NCBI GenBank assembly: GCA_944358495.1
Contig: CALVRF010000018.1
Location: forward strand, 1-19,630
Source of the DNA: an uncultured Bacilli bacterium
GTDB lineage: Bacteria > Bacillota_I > Bacilli_A > RF39 > UBA660
DNA length: 19,630 bases
Reading direction: 5' to 3'
The notes under the pieces were generated by a model that worked only from the letters and a program-made list of their open reading frames with translations, had not been told where the DNA came from and did no database searches. The position numbers were made by a program, and so were the translations under genes. Below, one piece after another: positions 8,091-15,153 of this stretch (its first letter is position 1; each line of letters opens with the position of its first letter).

Positions 8091-8648
8091 ATGAAGTATT
8101 TTCCGAAGATAAAAGGTGATAGATTGTATTTGTCACCAATGAATGTTAACGATGCTGAAACTTATACTAGATGGCTCAATGATAAACACGTTGTCGAAAA
8201 TATCGGTGGCCATGCTAAAGTTTTAACCGTCCAAGAAGAAAAAGAATGGCTCATTAAAAACAGTAATGATTATAATTTTGCCATTGTTCTAAATGATAAA
8301 GACCGTCTAATTGGAAATATATCTTTGATGGACGTTGATTTAATCAACCAAACCGCTGAATTAGGTATTTTCATTGGTGAACAAGATGACCGTAATAAAG
8401 GTTATGGCAAAGAAGCCATTAAATTAATTTTGGATTATGGTTTTAATACTTTAAACTTAAATAACATTATGCTTAAAGTTTATTCGTTCAATGAAAAAGC
8501 TATTAAAACATATAAAAAGGTTGGCTTTAAAACTTTTGGAGTCAGAAGAGAATGTCGCTATCGCGATGGGCTAGTCTACGACACTGTTTATATGGACATT
8601 TTAAAAAAAGAATTTAATGAAATCGAAGATTTTATATTTATTCCGTAA
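8091..8648 (+). CDS. GNAT family N-acetyltransferase (RimJ/RimL-like)
   Basis: A 185-residue acetyl-CoA-dependent acyltransferase. The N-terminal part (RLYLSPMNVNDAETYTRWLND) is typical of the RimJ/RimL/SpeG branch. The acetyl-CoA binding motif A is RNKGYGKEA at 101-109 in the pattern Q/R-x-x-G-x-G/A. Downstream, NLNNIMLKVYSFNEKAIKTYKKVGF (about 122-146) is motif B with the usual asparagine and tyrosine. The substrate cannot be read from sequence; ribosomal proteins, polyamines and peptides are all possible in this branch. It starts after GGAGGTAATT (8081-8090). Only about 20 bases separate it from the preceding terminator, leaving no room for a standard promoter, so it probably depends on read-through. 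Confidence 0.9.
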   Translation: MKYFPKIKGDRLYLSPMNVNDAETYTRWLNDKHVVENIGGHAKVLTVQEEKEWLIKNSNDYNFAIVLNDKDRLIGNISLMDVDLINQTAELGIFIGEQDDRNKGYGKEAIKLILDYGFNTLNLNNIMLKVYSFNEKAIKTYKKVGFKTFGVRRECRYRDGLVYDTVYMDILKKEFNEIEDFIFIP

Positions 8649-8651
8649 AAC

Positions 8652-8680
8652 TTGACAAGATAAGGGTTTTGTGATAGGAT
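8652..8680 (+). promoter_or_regulatory. Promoter of thioester protein 1 (shared promoter cassette, copy 1)
   Basis: Consensus TTGACA (8652-8657), 17-bp spacer, TAGGAT (8675-8680) with an extended-10 TG at 8672-8673. Positions 8652-8681 match 11250-11279 at 29 of 30 bases, spacer included. The -10 segment ATAGGAT also forms an inverted repeat with ATCCTAT at 8702-8708. Confidence 0.8.
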
Positions 8681-8706
8681 ACACACTTGTAAACAGGAGA
8701 AATCCT

Positions 8707-8727
8707 ATGAAGGGGGAATTTATATGA
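8707..8727 (+). CDS. Possible six-codon leader peptide of thioester protein 1
   Basis: ATG at 8707 opens a mini-ORF (MKGEFI) with its own AGGAG at 8695-8699. It ends in a TGA that overlaps the ATG of the next gene (ATGA). Its ribosome binding site lies in a small hairpin AGGA-GAAA-TCCT (8695-8706) with a GNRA-type loop. It may couple translation or be chance. Confidence 0.3.
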   Translation: MKGEFI

Positions 8728-9833
8728 AAAAGTTTGGTAAAAAAATCTTATTAACTGTGTTAGCAATTTTAACAGTTGGTGTATTTAGTTTTAGTACTGT
8801 ATCAGCCGCTACACCCAATACTATTACTGTTAAAAGGGCAGAAGTGTTATCTGATTTAATAACTAATCATGAATATGGCTTTGTTATTTTTACAACTTCT
8901 GATGGTAAAATTCTTTATTGCTTAGATAATTTAAAGAAACCATTAACTAGTGGCCAAGTGGCCAATGTTAGTGGTAATGCCGATGCCGGAATTTTATACT
9001 TATTACAAAATGGTTATCCAGCTAAAAGCATTACTGGTAATGATGAAATGGATAAATATATAACCCAAGCCGCTATTTGGTGGTATATGGATGATACTAA
9101 CCAAGGTGATAACCAATTATCTGATGAATTTAGAAATGCTACAACAACAGATATTTATGGTTTAATCCCTGACTATATCAAACCAATGGTTGAAAAAGCT
9201 AAACAAGCTAAAGATAACCAAGTTGTTCCAAGCATAAAAGTTAATGGTGGAGGGGAACTTACTTTAACTGAAGATCAAAAATATTATGAATCAGAATTCA
9301 TGTCAGTGGCTTTAACTGGAGCATCTAGTTATAAAGCTAGTGTAACTGGTGGAACCGAAGGCACAACAATTGTTAACGAAAATGGCGAAACCAAGGATAA
9401 TTATAATGCGAATGAAAAAGTAAAAGTTCGCGTTCCGGCTGATGAGTTTACTGATAATGTAAATTTAACAGTTAACTTTAGTGCAACCGGATCAATGCAA
9501 AGAGCCAAAATTTATCAAACGAGTGATAGTAGTTACCAAAGAGTTGTTGGATTATATACTGAAGAAACTAGCGTAACGGATAATGTTAAGTTGTCAGCGA
9601 CTCCAGTAACTCCACCAACCGAAGAAAAACATGTTTGTGAAATTGTTGATGACACTTATTATGGACCAGAAGGCACTATCGTTGATAAAGAAACATTTGA
9701 TAGAGAATGTGGCGAAGAAATAATTGTTCCAAGCACTAGTGCTAACGCTTCTACTGTAGCTATAGTTATTGGTATTATGTTAGTAGGTGCTGGAGCTGGA
9801 TTAGTTATTTATAGAACTAGAAAGAGCTGTTAA
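8724..9833 (+). CDS. Thioester-domain (TQXA) surface protein 1
   Basis: A 369-residue secreted, wall-anchored protein. Signal peptide 1-28 (cleavage after VSA), then a thioester domain with YCLD (Cys66) and TQAAIWWYMD (Gln115). These are the residues that form the internal Cys-Gln thioester in TED/TQXA adhesins, which can bind host or surface nucleophiles covalently. Residues about 168-297 look like a beta-rich, Ig-like stalk. A short insert with two cysteines (Cys305 and Cys329, pattern C-x8-YYG...VDKETF-x3-C) follows. The C-terminus has VPSTSAN (335-341), a hydrophobic span and the tail YRTRKSC, resembling a non-canonical sortase signal. It is preceded by AGGGGG (8711-8716) and has its own promoter and strong terminator. 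The partner at 10103 is a paralogue with an almost identical thioester core. Binding target is unknown. Confidence 0.88.
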   Translation: MKKFGKKILLTVLAILTVGVFSFSTVSAATPNTITVKRAEVLSDLITNHEYGFVIFTTSDGKILYCLDNLKKPLTSGQVANVSGNADAGILYLLQNGYPAKSITGNDEMDKYITQAAIWWYMDDTNQGDNQLSDEFRNATTTDIYGLIPDYIKPMVEKAKQAKDNQVVPSIKVNGGGELTLTEDQKYYESEFMSVALTGASSYKASVTGGTEGTTIVNENGETKDNYNANEKVKVRVPADEFTDNVNLTVNFSATGSMQRAKIYQTSDSSYQRVVGLYTEETSVTDNVKLSATPVTPPTEEKHVCEIVDDTYYGPEGTIVDKETFDRECGEEIIVPSTSANASTVAIVIGIMLVGAGAGLVIYRTRKSC

Positions 9834-9843
9834 GTATGATATG

Positions 9844-9877
9844 AACCCCGTTTCTGGAATATAGAAACGAGGTTTTT
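9844..9877 (+). terminator. Strong terminator of thioester protein 1
   Basis: AACCCCGTTTCT (9844-9855) pairs with AGAAACGAGGTT (9863-9874) with one mismatch, loop GGAATAT, then a T run to 9877. This is the best G/C-containing terminator in the accessory block. Confidence 0.9.
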
Positions 9878-10102
9878 ATGTGGGTAACAGAGGCAGAATA
9901 TTCAAAGCATTGGGAACTGTAGTTCATGTAAGATAGCAAACAAAGCTTTAAATAATTAAGCATTAGGCCTTTTTGCTTTAAAATAAATTAAAGGTAGTTA
10001 TAAGTAATAATTATAACACCTCTTTTACGTAAACTTTTCATATTTTTGCTTTATTTTATACAAATCATGTTATAATATAAATATAAGATAAGGGAGGAAA
10101 TT
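9878..10102. other. Intergenic region between the two thioester genes
   Basis: These 225 bases hold no convincing gene. A 14-codon ORF opens at 9878 without a ribosome binding site. An imperfect dyad lies at 9994-10020 (GTTATAA / TTATAAC, flanked by GGT and ACC), about 50 bases upstream of the next promoter; it could be an operator. Partial complementarity between AGCAAAC around 9937 and GTTTGCT-like sequence around 9971-9980 is weak. I do not recognise a known RNA here. Confidence 0.4.
10046..10076 (+). promoter_or_regulatory. Promoter of thioester protein 2
   Basis: Perfect TATAAT (10071-10076) with extended -10 TG at 10068-10069. The -35 is poor (TTGCTT at 10046-10051 would need a 19-bp spacer). 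It is unlike the shared promoter cassette used by thioester protein 1 and the IPKTG protein. Confidence 0.55.
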
Positions 10103-11140
10103 ATGGGAAAAGTAAAAAGCAATAAATTATTATCTGTATTTGCGGTCATTGGTATTTTAATTCTTACTATTTGTTTCGGTAAAGTTTCAGCCGCTACGCC
10201 AAACTCTATCAACGTTCAAAGAGCTGAAGTATTATCAGATTTAGTAACTAATCACGAATATGGCTTTGTTTATTTTACTACAACTGATGGTGATAGTCTC
10301 TACTGCTTAGATAACCTAAAAAAACCATTAACTAGTGGTCAATCAGCTACTTTAACCGGTGAAGCTGATGATGGTATTTTATATATTTTGCAAAACGGTT
10401 ATCCAGCTAAAAGCATTACTGGTAATGATGAAATGGATAAATATATAACCCAAGCCGCTATTTGGTGGTATATGGACGATACTAACCAAGGTGATAACCA
10501 ATTATCTGATGAATTTAGGAACGCTACGACAACGGATATTTATGGCTTAATTCCTGATTATATCACACCGTTAGTGGAACAAGCTAAAAAAGCCAAAGAC
10601 AATCAAGTTAGTCCTAGTTTAGAGGTTAATGTTTCTGGTACTGAACTATCTTTAACTAGTGATGAACAATATTATGAGTCATCTTTAATTTCAGTTAGTT
10701 TGTCCGGTGCTAATACCTATAACATTAGCCTTAGTGGTGGAACGGCTAATACAGCTATCGTTGATGAAAATGGTAATGCGAAAACAACTTTCAATGCTAA
10801 TGAGCAGTTTAAAGTTAGAATTCCAGCCAGTGAATTAACAACTGAAACCACCTTAACTATTAATGTGACAGCTGCCGGTAGTATTCAAAAAGCCCAAATT
10901 TTTAAACCAAGTGATAATGCTTATCAGAGAGTAGTTGGTTTATATAATGATGAATCACCTGTTCAAAAAACAGTGAATTTAACGGCATCACCAAATACCA
11001 CTTCGATTGAGGTAGACGTACCTAATACAAGTGCTAATATTGTTTTAGCTTCCGTAGGTATTGGTGTATTAATAATAATTATTGGCGTTGGTATTATTTT
11101 ATATCGTGGCAATAAAACTAATTTAAAACATAAGAACTAG
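10103..11140 (+). CDS. Thioester-domain (TQXA) surface protein 2
   Basis: A 345-residue paralogue of the gene at 8724. Signal peptide about 1-30 (cleavage after VSA), thioester domain with YCLD (Cys68) and TQAAIWWYMD (Gln117), a beta-rich stalk (about 170-297), then VPNTSAN (306-312), a hydrophobic span and the basic tail YRGNKTNLKHKN. It lacks the two-cysteine insert found in copy 1. The stretch from GYPAKSITG through LIPDYI is identical in protein to copy 1, and nearly identical in DNA over 122 bases, whereas the stalks have clearly diverged. That points to duplication with later gene conversion or strong constraint. AGGGAGG (10091-10097) sets the start. It has its own promoter and terminator, so the two adhesins can be expressed separately. 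Confidence 0.88.
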   Translation: MGKVKSNKLLSVFAVIGILILTICFGKVSAATPNSINVQRAEVLSDLVTNHEYGFVYFTTTDGDSLYCLDNLKKPLTSGQSATLTGEADDGILYILQNGYPAKSITGNDEMDKYITQAAIWWYMDDTNQGDNQLSDEFRNATTTDIYGLIPDYITPLVEQAKKAKDNQVSPSLEVNVSGTELSLTSDEQYYESSLISVSLSGANTYNISLSGGTANTAIVDENGNAKTTFNANEQFKVRIPASELTTETTLTINVTAAGSIQKAQIFKPSDNAYQRVVGLYNDESPVQKTVNLTASPNTTSIEVDVPNTSANIVLASVGIGVLIIIIGVGIILYRGNKTNLKHKN

Positions 11141-11153
11141 TAAAATAGTTCTT
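11132..11153 (+). terminator. Terminator of thioester protein 2
   Basis: AAGAACTA (11132-11139) pairs perfectly with TAGTTCTT (11146-11153), loop GTAAAA, followed by a broken T tract (CTTTACATTTTT). The left arm contains the stop codon. Confidence 0.6.
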
Positions 11154-11178
11154 CTTTACATTTTTATGACATAAATGT

Positions 11179-11207
11179 TTGTTATTTTTTCCAAAAACTG
11201 CTATAAT
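11179..11207 (+). promoter_or_regulatory. Upstream promoter (P1) of the IPKTG surface protein
   Basis: TTGTTA (11179-11184), 17-bp spacer, perfect TATAAT (11202-11207). Transcripts from here would include a small hairpin AAACTA / TAGTTT (11225-11230 and 11241-11246) just before the second promoter. Confidence 0.6.
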
Positions 11208-11249
11208 GGATATATAGAATATGGAAACTAGGAAAACAGGTAGTTTAAT

Positions 11250-11278
11250 TTGACAAAATAAGGGTTTTGTGATAGGAT
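11250..11278 (+). promoter_or_regulatory. Downstream promoter (P2) of the IPKTG surface protein (shared cassette, copy 2)
   Basis: TTGACA (11250-11255), 17-bp spacer, TAGGAT (11273-11278), extended -10 TG at 11270-11271. It is the second copy of the promoter at 8652. Similarity resumes in the leader (CCTAT, then GGAATTT at 11294-11300), where copy 1 has its ribosome binding site, but no ATG follows here; the gene starts about 65 bases later behind a new GGAGAGG site. Confidence 0.75.
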
Positions 11279-11364
11279 AACTGCCTATAAGAAGGAATTT
11301 TCATTACACAAATTAAAAGCAAAATTAAACGTGAAAAATCTTTCAAAAAAAGGAGAGGTGAAAT

Positions 11365-12783
11365 ATGAGAAAATGGAGATTATATCAATCAGGGAAAATT
11401 ACCGCTAATATTAGAGGAATCAGTAAACTAAGAAGATTCCTTGAAAATGTCACAAGAAATCCTCGAGTAGTATTTGGAACTGCATTAGCATCTTTAGGAA
11501 TTGTTGTGGCTTTAAACCCAACTCAAGCCCACGCTGCTGAGAACCCACAGGGGACTATTGAAAATGTAAATGAAGGCGTTACACCAATTGAACAAACTGC
11601 AACTGTTGAAGAGCAAGCAACTGTAAATGCAGCCTCAGATACTGATTTGCAAACTTTTGCTAACGATCTTGCAACTGAGTATGCTACGAACGGTTCAGTT
11701 TCAAGCGAGAATTTAACGAGTGAATTAGACTCTTCTGCTACAGAAAATCCTACTATTACATCCGAGCAACCTGCAGTATCTGATGGTGTTGTTAGCGAAA
11801 ATCCGCTTCCACCTACATTAGATGAAAATGAACAAATTGTTAATGGTGATTCACAAACTGAAGAAGATCTTGCGAACACTTCAGAACAAGTAACCGAAGA
11901 TAATCAGCACGAAGTTGATGGTATTCAAGTTGGTAGTGATGAAGTTCCGGTTATTGAAGAAACTACTGATGAAGAATTGAAGACTGATCAAGTTGAAGGA
12001 GAAAAAGATGAAACTTTAACCGATGGTCAAGAAACGATAGATAATAATGAAAATAACAAAGAGGAAGAATATTTAGAAATTAGTAATGGTGAAGCCTATG
12101 AGAATCCTGATTCAGTTATAGTGCCAGCACCAACAGAAGATAACAATTCATTTTGGATAGCCCAAAATAGTGATGGTTCTTCAACTGCAATTTGGTCAAA
12201 TGATGCTTTTAGTTATGATGAGTTACAGACAGTAATTGACAATGCCAATAAATCTGGCTTGCTTGGTTATCAAATTACTGAAGATACAGCCATTAAAGTA
12301 CTAGGAACTGTTCCAACTGAGGTTGGTGTCGACGGTGCACTTTATTACGACTTAGAACAATATGGTTTAGGGACACTTGGTTTAGTGTTGAACGAAGATG
12401 GAACTTATACAGTTGTGACCGATCAAACTTCTAATTTAACTATTATGGTTGGAAGCCTTACCCATAGTAAAGCGAATTCAACTAATCCTGATGATTTAAC
12501 GGATGATGAAATTAATAAAGGTCAGCCAGGTTATGATGATCCAGAACCCGAGCCAGATCCAGATCCTGAGCCAGATCCAGATCCTGAGCCAGATCCGGAC
12601 CCTGAGCCAGATCCAGATCCCGAGCCAGATCCGGAACCAACTTATAAAGAGACTGAGTATGTAAGTGCCATTCCAAAAACTGGCGATGATTTTGCCACTT
12701 TGGCATGGGCTCTTGGATTAGGAGCTGCTGGTGCTGCCGCAACTGCTGGAATGGCTGGAAGAAAACTTTCAAAAAGAAGATAA
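11365..12783 (+). CDS. Acidic sortase-anchored surface protein with IPKTG motif and PDPDPE repeats
   Basis: A 472-residue wall-anchored protein. It has a long signal peptide (1-57, cleavage near AHA) whose basic N-region WRLYQSGKITANI resembles the KxYKxGKxW class. Residues about 58-257 are acidic and rich in Thr, Ser, Glu and Asn, probably unstructured. Residues about 258-365 look folded (FWIAQNSDGSSTAIWSND... to LTIMVGSL) but match no family I know. A proline-rich stalk of PDPDPE repeats (about 393-424) follows. The sorting signal is IPKTG (436-440), then a glycine/alanine-rich hydrophobic span and the tail GRKLSKRR. AGGAGAGGTGA before the ATG sets the start. Two promoters precede it. No terminator separates it from the two cytoplasmic genes downstream, so the three probably form an operon. 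Confidence 0.82.
   Translation: MRKWRLYQSGKITANIRGISKLRRFLENVTRNPRVVFGTALASLGIVVALNPTQAHAAENPQGTIENVNEGVTPIEQTATVEEQATVNAASDTDLQTFANDLATEYATNGSVSSENLTSELDSSATENPTITSEQPAVSDGVVSENPLPPTLDENEQIVNGDSQTEEDLANTSEQVTEDNQHEVDGIQVGSDEVPVIEETTDEELKTDQVEGEKDETLTDGQETIDNNENNKEEEYLEISNGEAYENPDSVIVPAPTEDNNSFWIAQNSDGSSTAIWSNDAFSYDELQTVIDNANKSGLLGYQITEDTAIKVLGTVPTEVGVDGALYYDLEQYGLGTLGLVLNEDGTYTVVTDQTSNLTIMVGSLTHSKANSTNPDDLTDDEINKGQPGYDDPEPEPDPDPEPDPDPEPDPDPEPDPDPEPDPEPTYKETEYVSAIPKTGDDFATLAWALGLGAAGAAATAGMAGRKLSKRR
12541..12636 (+). repeat. 18-bp tandem repeat coding for PDPDPE
   Basis: Four full 18-bp units (12553-12624; CCAGATCCAGATCCTGAG with third-position changes) plus partial units on both sides. They encode a rigid proline-aspartate/glutamate wall-spanning stalk next to the sorting signal. 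Copy number is likely to vary between strains. Confidence 0.9.
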
Positions 12784-12818
12784 AATAAATTGTTCGAGTA
12801 TAGAAAAGGGGCGAATAT

Positions 12819-13055
12819 ATGACTAGCGAAGAAACAATAAAAATAGTTCAAGATGGTATAGAACAAACCGCCAAATTAGTAGGGACTTTTGAACTAGAAA
12901 ATGGCAATGAATATTTGCTTTATCATTTAAATGATGATGAATTGCAAGTTTCTAAAATTGTTGAAAATGCTGAAGAAATTATATTAGAAACAGTACCTGA
13001 AGCTGACATGGCGATAGTTAATGAATTTGTAAAAACACTTTTGGAGGAAGGTTAG
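12819..13055 (+). CDS. Small acidic cytoplasmic protein, unknown function
   Basis: A 78-residue acidic protein with no signal peptide or membrane span. It has an N-terminal helix (MTSEETIKIVQDGIEQTAKL), a probable beta segment (GTFELENGNEYLLYHL, then ELQVSKIVE) and a C-terminal helix (ADMAIVNEFVKTLLEEG). In length, acidity and the 'ENGNEYLLYHLND' strand it loosely recalls DUF1292-type small proteins, but I would not assign it. AAAAGGGG (12804-12811) sets the ATG. It lies 35 bases after the IPKTG protein and one base before the 688-residue gene, so it is probably co-translated with the latter and may be its partner. Confidence 0.7.
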   Translation: MTSEETIKIVQDGIEQTAKLVGTFELENGNEYLLYHLNDDELQVSKIVENAEEIILETVPEADMAIVNEFVKTLLEEG

Positions 13056-13056
13056 T

Positions 13057-15123
13057 ATGAATCAAAATGAAAGATTTCCTGAATTAATAAAACAAATTAA
13101 AGAAATAGAAGAAGAAATTGATGAAATAATTGATGAACGTGATGCATTAGTTGAAGAAGCTATGCATAAAACCTATGACCAAACTAATCCTATTTCTTGG
13201 ATGCAAACGAAAGCTAATTATGAAGAGATAATTAAACTTCAAGAACGTAAACGCATGTTAGAGCGTAGATGGCGTGATGTTTCATTAGCTATTGTTAAGG
13301 GATACAATAAAGATAAAAAAGACAATTTATCTTATCGCTTAAAATCAGGTGCTGTTGTTAGATTGAAGGGTTTGCCTAGACTTTCAGGGAAAATAATTAA
13401 AGCAGTAGGAAGAAGAACTGCTAGAATTGGTAAAAGTGGAATTGATAAATTAAAAAGAAAATTCACCGGTTTTAATTTAGATGAAGTTATTGCTGAATCC
13501 GAACGAATAAGAGAAAAATTTAATCAAAATTCACAAGCTATTAATGATAATCTTGTAAAAACAACTGAATTATTAATAGAGACAGAAAATAAACTTCCAC
13601 TAACTGAATCTGGCCTTGTTGACTATTCAAAAGTTTCGGAAGAACTGTTAAGAGAATATTGTGATCGTACAGCTAAACGTGATAAAGCGCTTGCCCAAAC
13701 TATGTCGAGTTGTTTAGAACATGCAGCTTTTATATATCGAAAAATGATTTCTGAAGCTTTAAAGGAATATCAAATTGATAGTGCCAAAAAAGATGAAATT
13801 GTTTTTGATTTTAAAGATAATGAGGGAGTTTATTTAGCTACACGACCTGAAGACCTGGAATTATTATTTGAAAATAAACTACGCCCAATGTATGAAAATA
13901 AAGCTATGCATTCTCAAACTGCCGAAGCCACAAAATCATCATCTTCAAAATCTAGTTCAGCCACTGAGAAGGCTATTGAAACGATAAAACCAAAAAGACT
14001 TGCGGATTTATCACCAGAATTACAAAAAATATTTAAAGATAGATTTGCGGCTATGGAAATAGCTAAAAATAAAGAACCAGTAGCTTTAACTGATAGTCAG
14101 CAAGCTTATGCCAAATATTTAGAAACTGGAGATGAACTTCACCCAGCTATGAGCCACGATGAGGCTGTCAAATATGTTCAAGAAAATCCAGAAAAAGTAG
14201 AAGAGTTAATGAAAAAACATCAATCCCAAAAATCTCTTTCTGAAAAGAAACAATTACTTCTATCTAAATATTCTGATTTAATCAATCAAAGGGTATTAGA
14301 ACTTGAAGCACGTGGAAAACACTTCGGTTCATTAAAACCAGATTTGGCAGCCGAATACACTGATAATTATTTAACTAATCTTGTAAGAGTTGGTGAAGAA
14401 AAATATGGCGACAACTTTATCGAAGATATTATGAATGAGCCAACTGAAGAACCAATAAAATGGTTAATGGATGAAGTTTCTAAAGAAGAAGATATGACGG
14501 CAGAACCTATCATTCCAGACTATAGTTTCATGGAACCACAACCTGTAGAACCAATGGTAGAAATGAAAAATGAAGAAACTATAGCAACTAAAATCGAGCA
14601 ATTAGATGAAAACAGCTTAGAAACTTATTTATCTAATTTTGGCATGACTAGTGAAGAATATAGTAAATTTAATTTTTTAGTATCTGAATATAAAAAAGCC
14701 CATCCAAGTGATAGTGACTTTATTGCTGAAAAAGCGGCTATAAGTACTATTGCTCAAGATAGAGAAAAGACTGGAAACCTCACAAATGCTCAATCTTTAC
14801 ACAACGAACAATCTACTATTCAGGAACCTGTTTTTGAACCAAATGTTGTTACTCCTATAGAGGAGAATGTAAGTGTAGAAGCTAATATTGAGCCAGAAGA
14901 CATAGAACCATTAGATATGAAGGTCCCAAGTCCTGAAGAAATAGCCCAAAATTTAACCCCAGATATGGTAGAACATTATCGTAGCATTACTGAGGGATTT
15001 GCTCCAGATACTCACGAATATCAAAACGCCATTGCGATCCTAAATGCTTATGATAATTTACAAATGCAAGCTGACAAACAAGCAGCCATTGACCAATTAC
15101 ACACTGGAGATAAAGTTAGATGA
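13057..15123 (+). CDS. Large cytoplasmic coiled-coil protein, unknown function
   Basis: A 688-residue soluble protein that I do not recognise. Visible layout: N-terminal acidic coiled coil (about 5-75, heptad-like ELIKQIKEIEEEIDEIIDE); a basic stretch rich in Lys/Arg (about 85-140, e.g. RLKGLPRLSGKIIKAVGRR); a helical region (about 145-290); a serine-rich linker (about 293-302); then mostly acidic helical segments to the end, with the motifs LSPELQKIFKDRFAAME, LSNFGMTSEEYSKF and LTPDMVEHYRSI. There is no signal peptide, membrane span, Walker motif or nuclease motif. The basic patch could bind nucleic acid or membrane lipids; this is speculation. GGAGGAAGG (13042-13050) precedes the ATG, one base after the previous stop. 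It ends with a strong terminator. Codon use resembles the neighbours. Confidence 0.8.
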   Translation: MNQNERFPELIKQIKEIEEEIDEIIDERDALVEEAMHKTYDQTNPISWMQTKANYEEIIKLQERKRMLERRWRDVSLAIVKGYNKDKKDNLSYRLKSGAVVRLKGLPRLSGKIIKAVGRRTARIGKSGIDKLKRKFTGFNLDEVIAESERIREKFNQNSQAINDNLVKTTELLIETENKLPLTESGLVDYSKVSEELLREYCDRTAKRDKALAQTMSSCLEHAAFIYRKMISEALKEYQIDSAKKDEIVFDFKDNEGVYLATRPEDLELLFENKLRPMYENKAMHSQTAEATKSSSSKSSSATEKAIETIKPKRLADLSPELQKIFKDRFAAMEIAKNKEPVALTDSQQAYAKYLETGDELHPAMSHDEAVKYVQENPEKVEELMKKHQSQKSLSEKKQLLLSKYSDLINQRVLELEARGKHFGSLKPDLAAEYTDNYLTNLVRVGEEKYGDNFIEDIMNEPTEEPIKWLMDEVSKEEDMTAEPIIPDYSFMEPQPVEPMVEMKNEETIATKIEQLDENSLETYLSNFGMTSEEYSKFNFLVSEYKKAHPSDSDFIAEKAAISTIAQDREKTGNLTNAQSLHNEQSTIQEPVFEPNVVTPIEENVSVEANIEPEDIEPLDMKVPSPEEIAQNLTPDMVEHYRSITEGFAPDTHEYQNAIAILNAYDNLQMQADKQAAIDQLHTGDKVR

Positions 15124-15126
15124 TTT

Positions 15127-15153
15127 AAAAGTCAAGCAATTGCTTGGCTTTTG
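15127..15153 (+). terminator. Terminator of the surface-protein operon
   Basis: AAAAGTCAAG (15127-15136) pairs with CTTGGCTTTT (15143-15152, one G-T wobble), loop CAATTG. The left arm can instead pair with TTGACTTTT at 15154-15162, which contains the hisS -35 box. Confidence 0.8.

Noticed and set aside
9878..9922. 14-codon ORF after the thioester protein 1 terminator
   Set aside because: It has no ribosome binding site, begins within the terminator tail and shows no recognisable sequence.
11303..11368. 22-codon basic leader ORF starting at ATT before the IPKTG gene
   Set aside because: ATT is an extremely rare start; the frame contains no ATG, GTG or TTG, so it is more likely leader sequence with lost similarity to copy 1.
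12512..12772. Minus-strand ORF of 86 codons opposite the PDPDPE repeat
   Set aside because: It arises from the repeat read backwards (LAQDLDLAQ pattern), has no ribosome binding site, and overlaps a well-supported gene.
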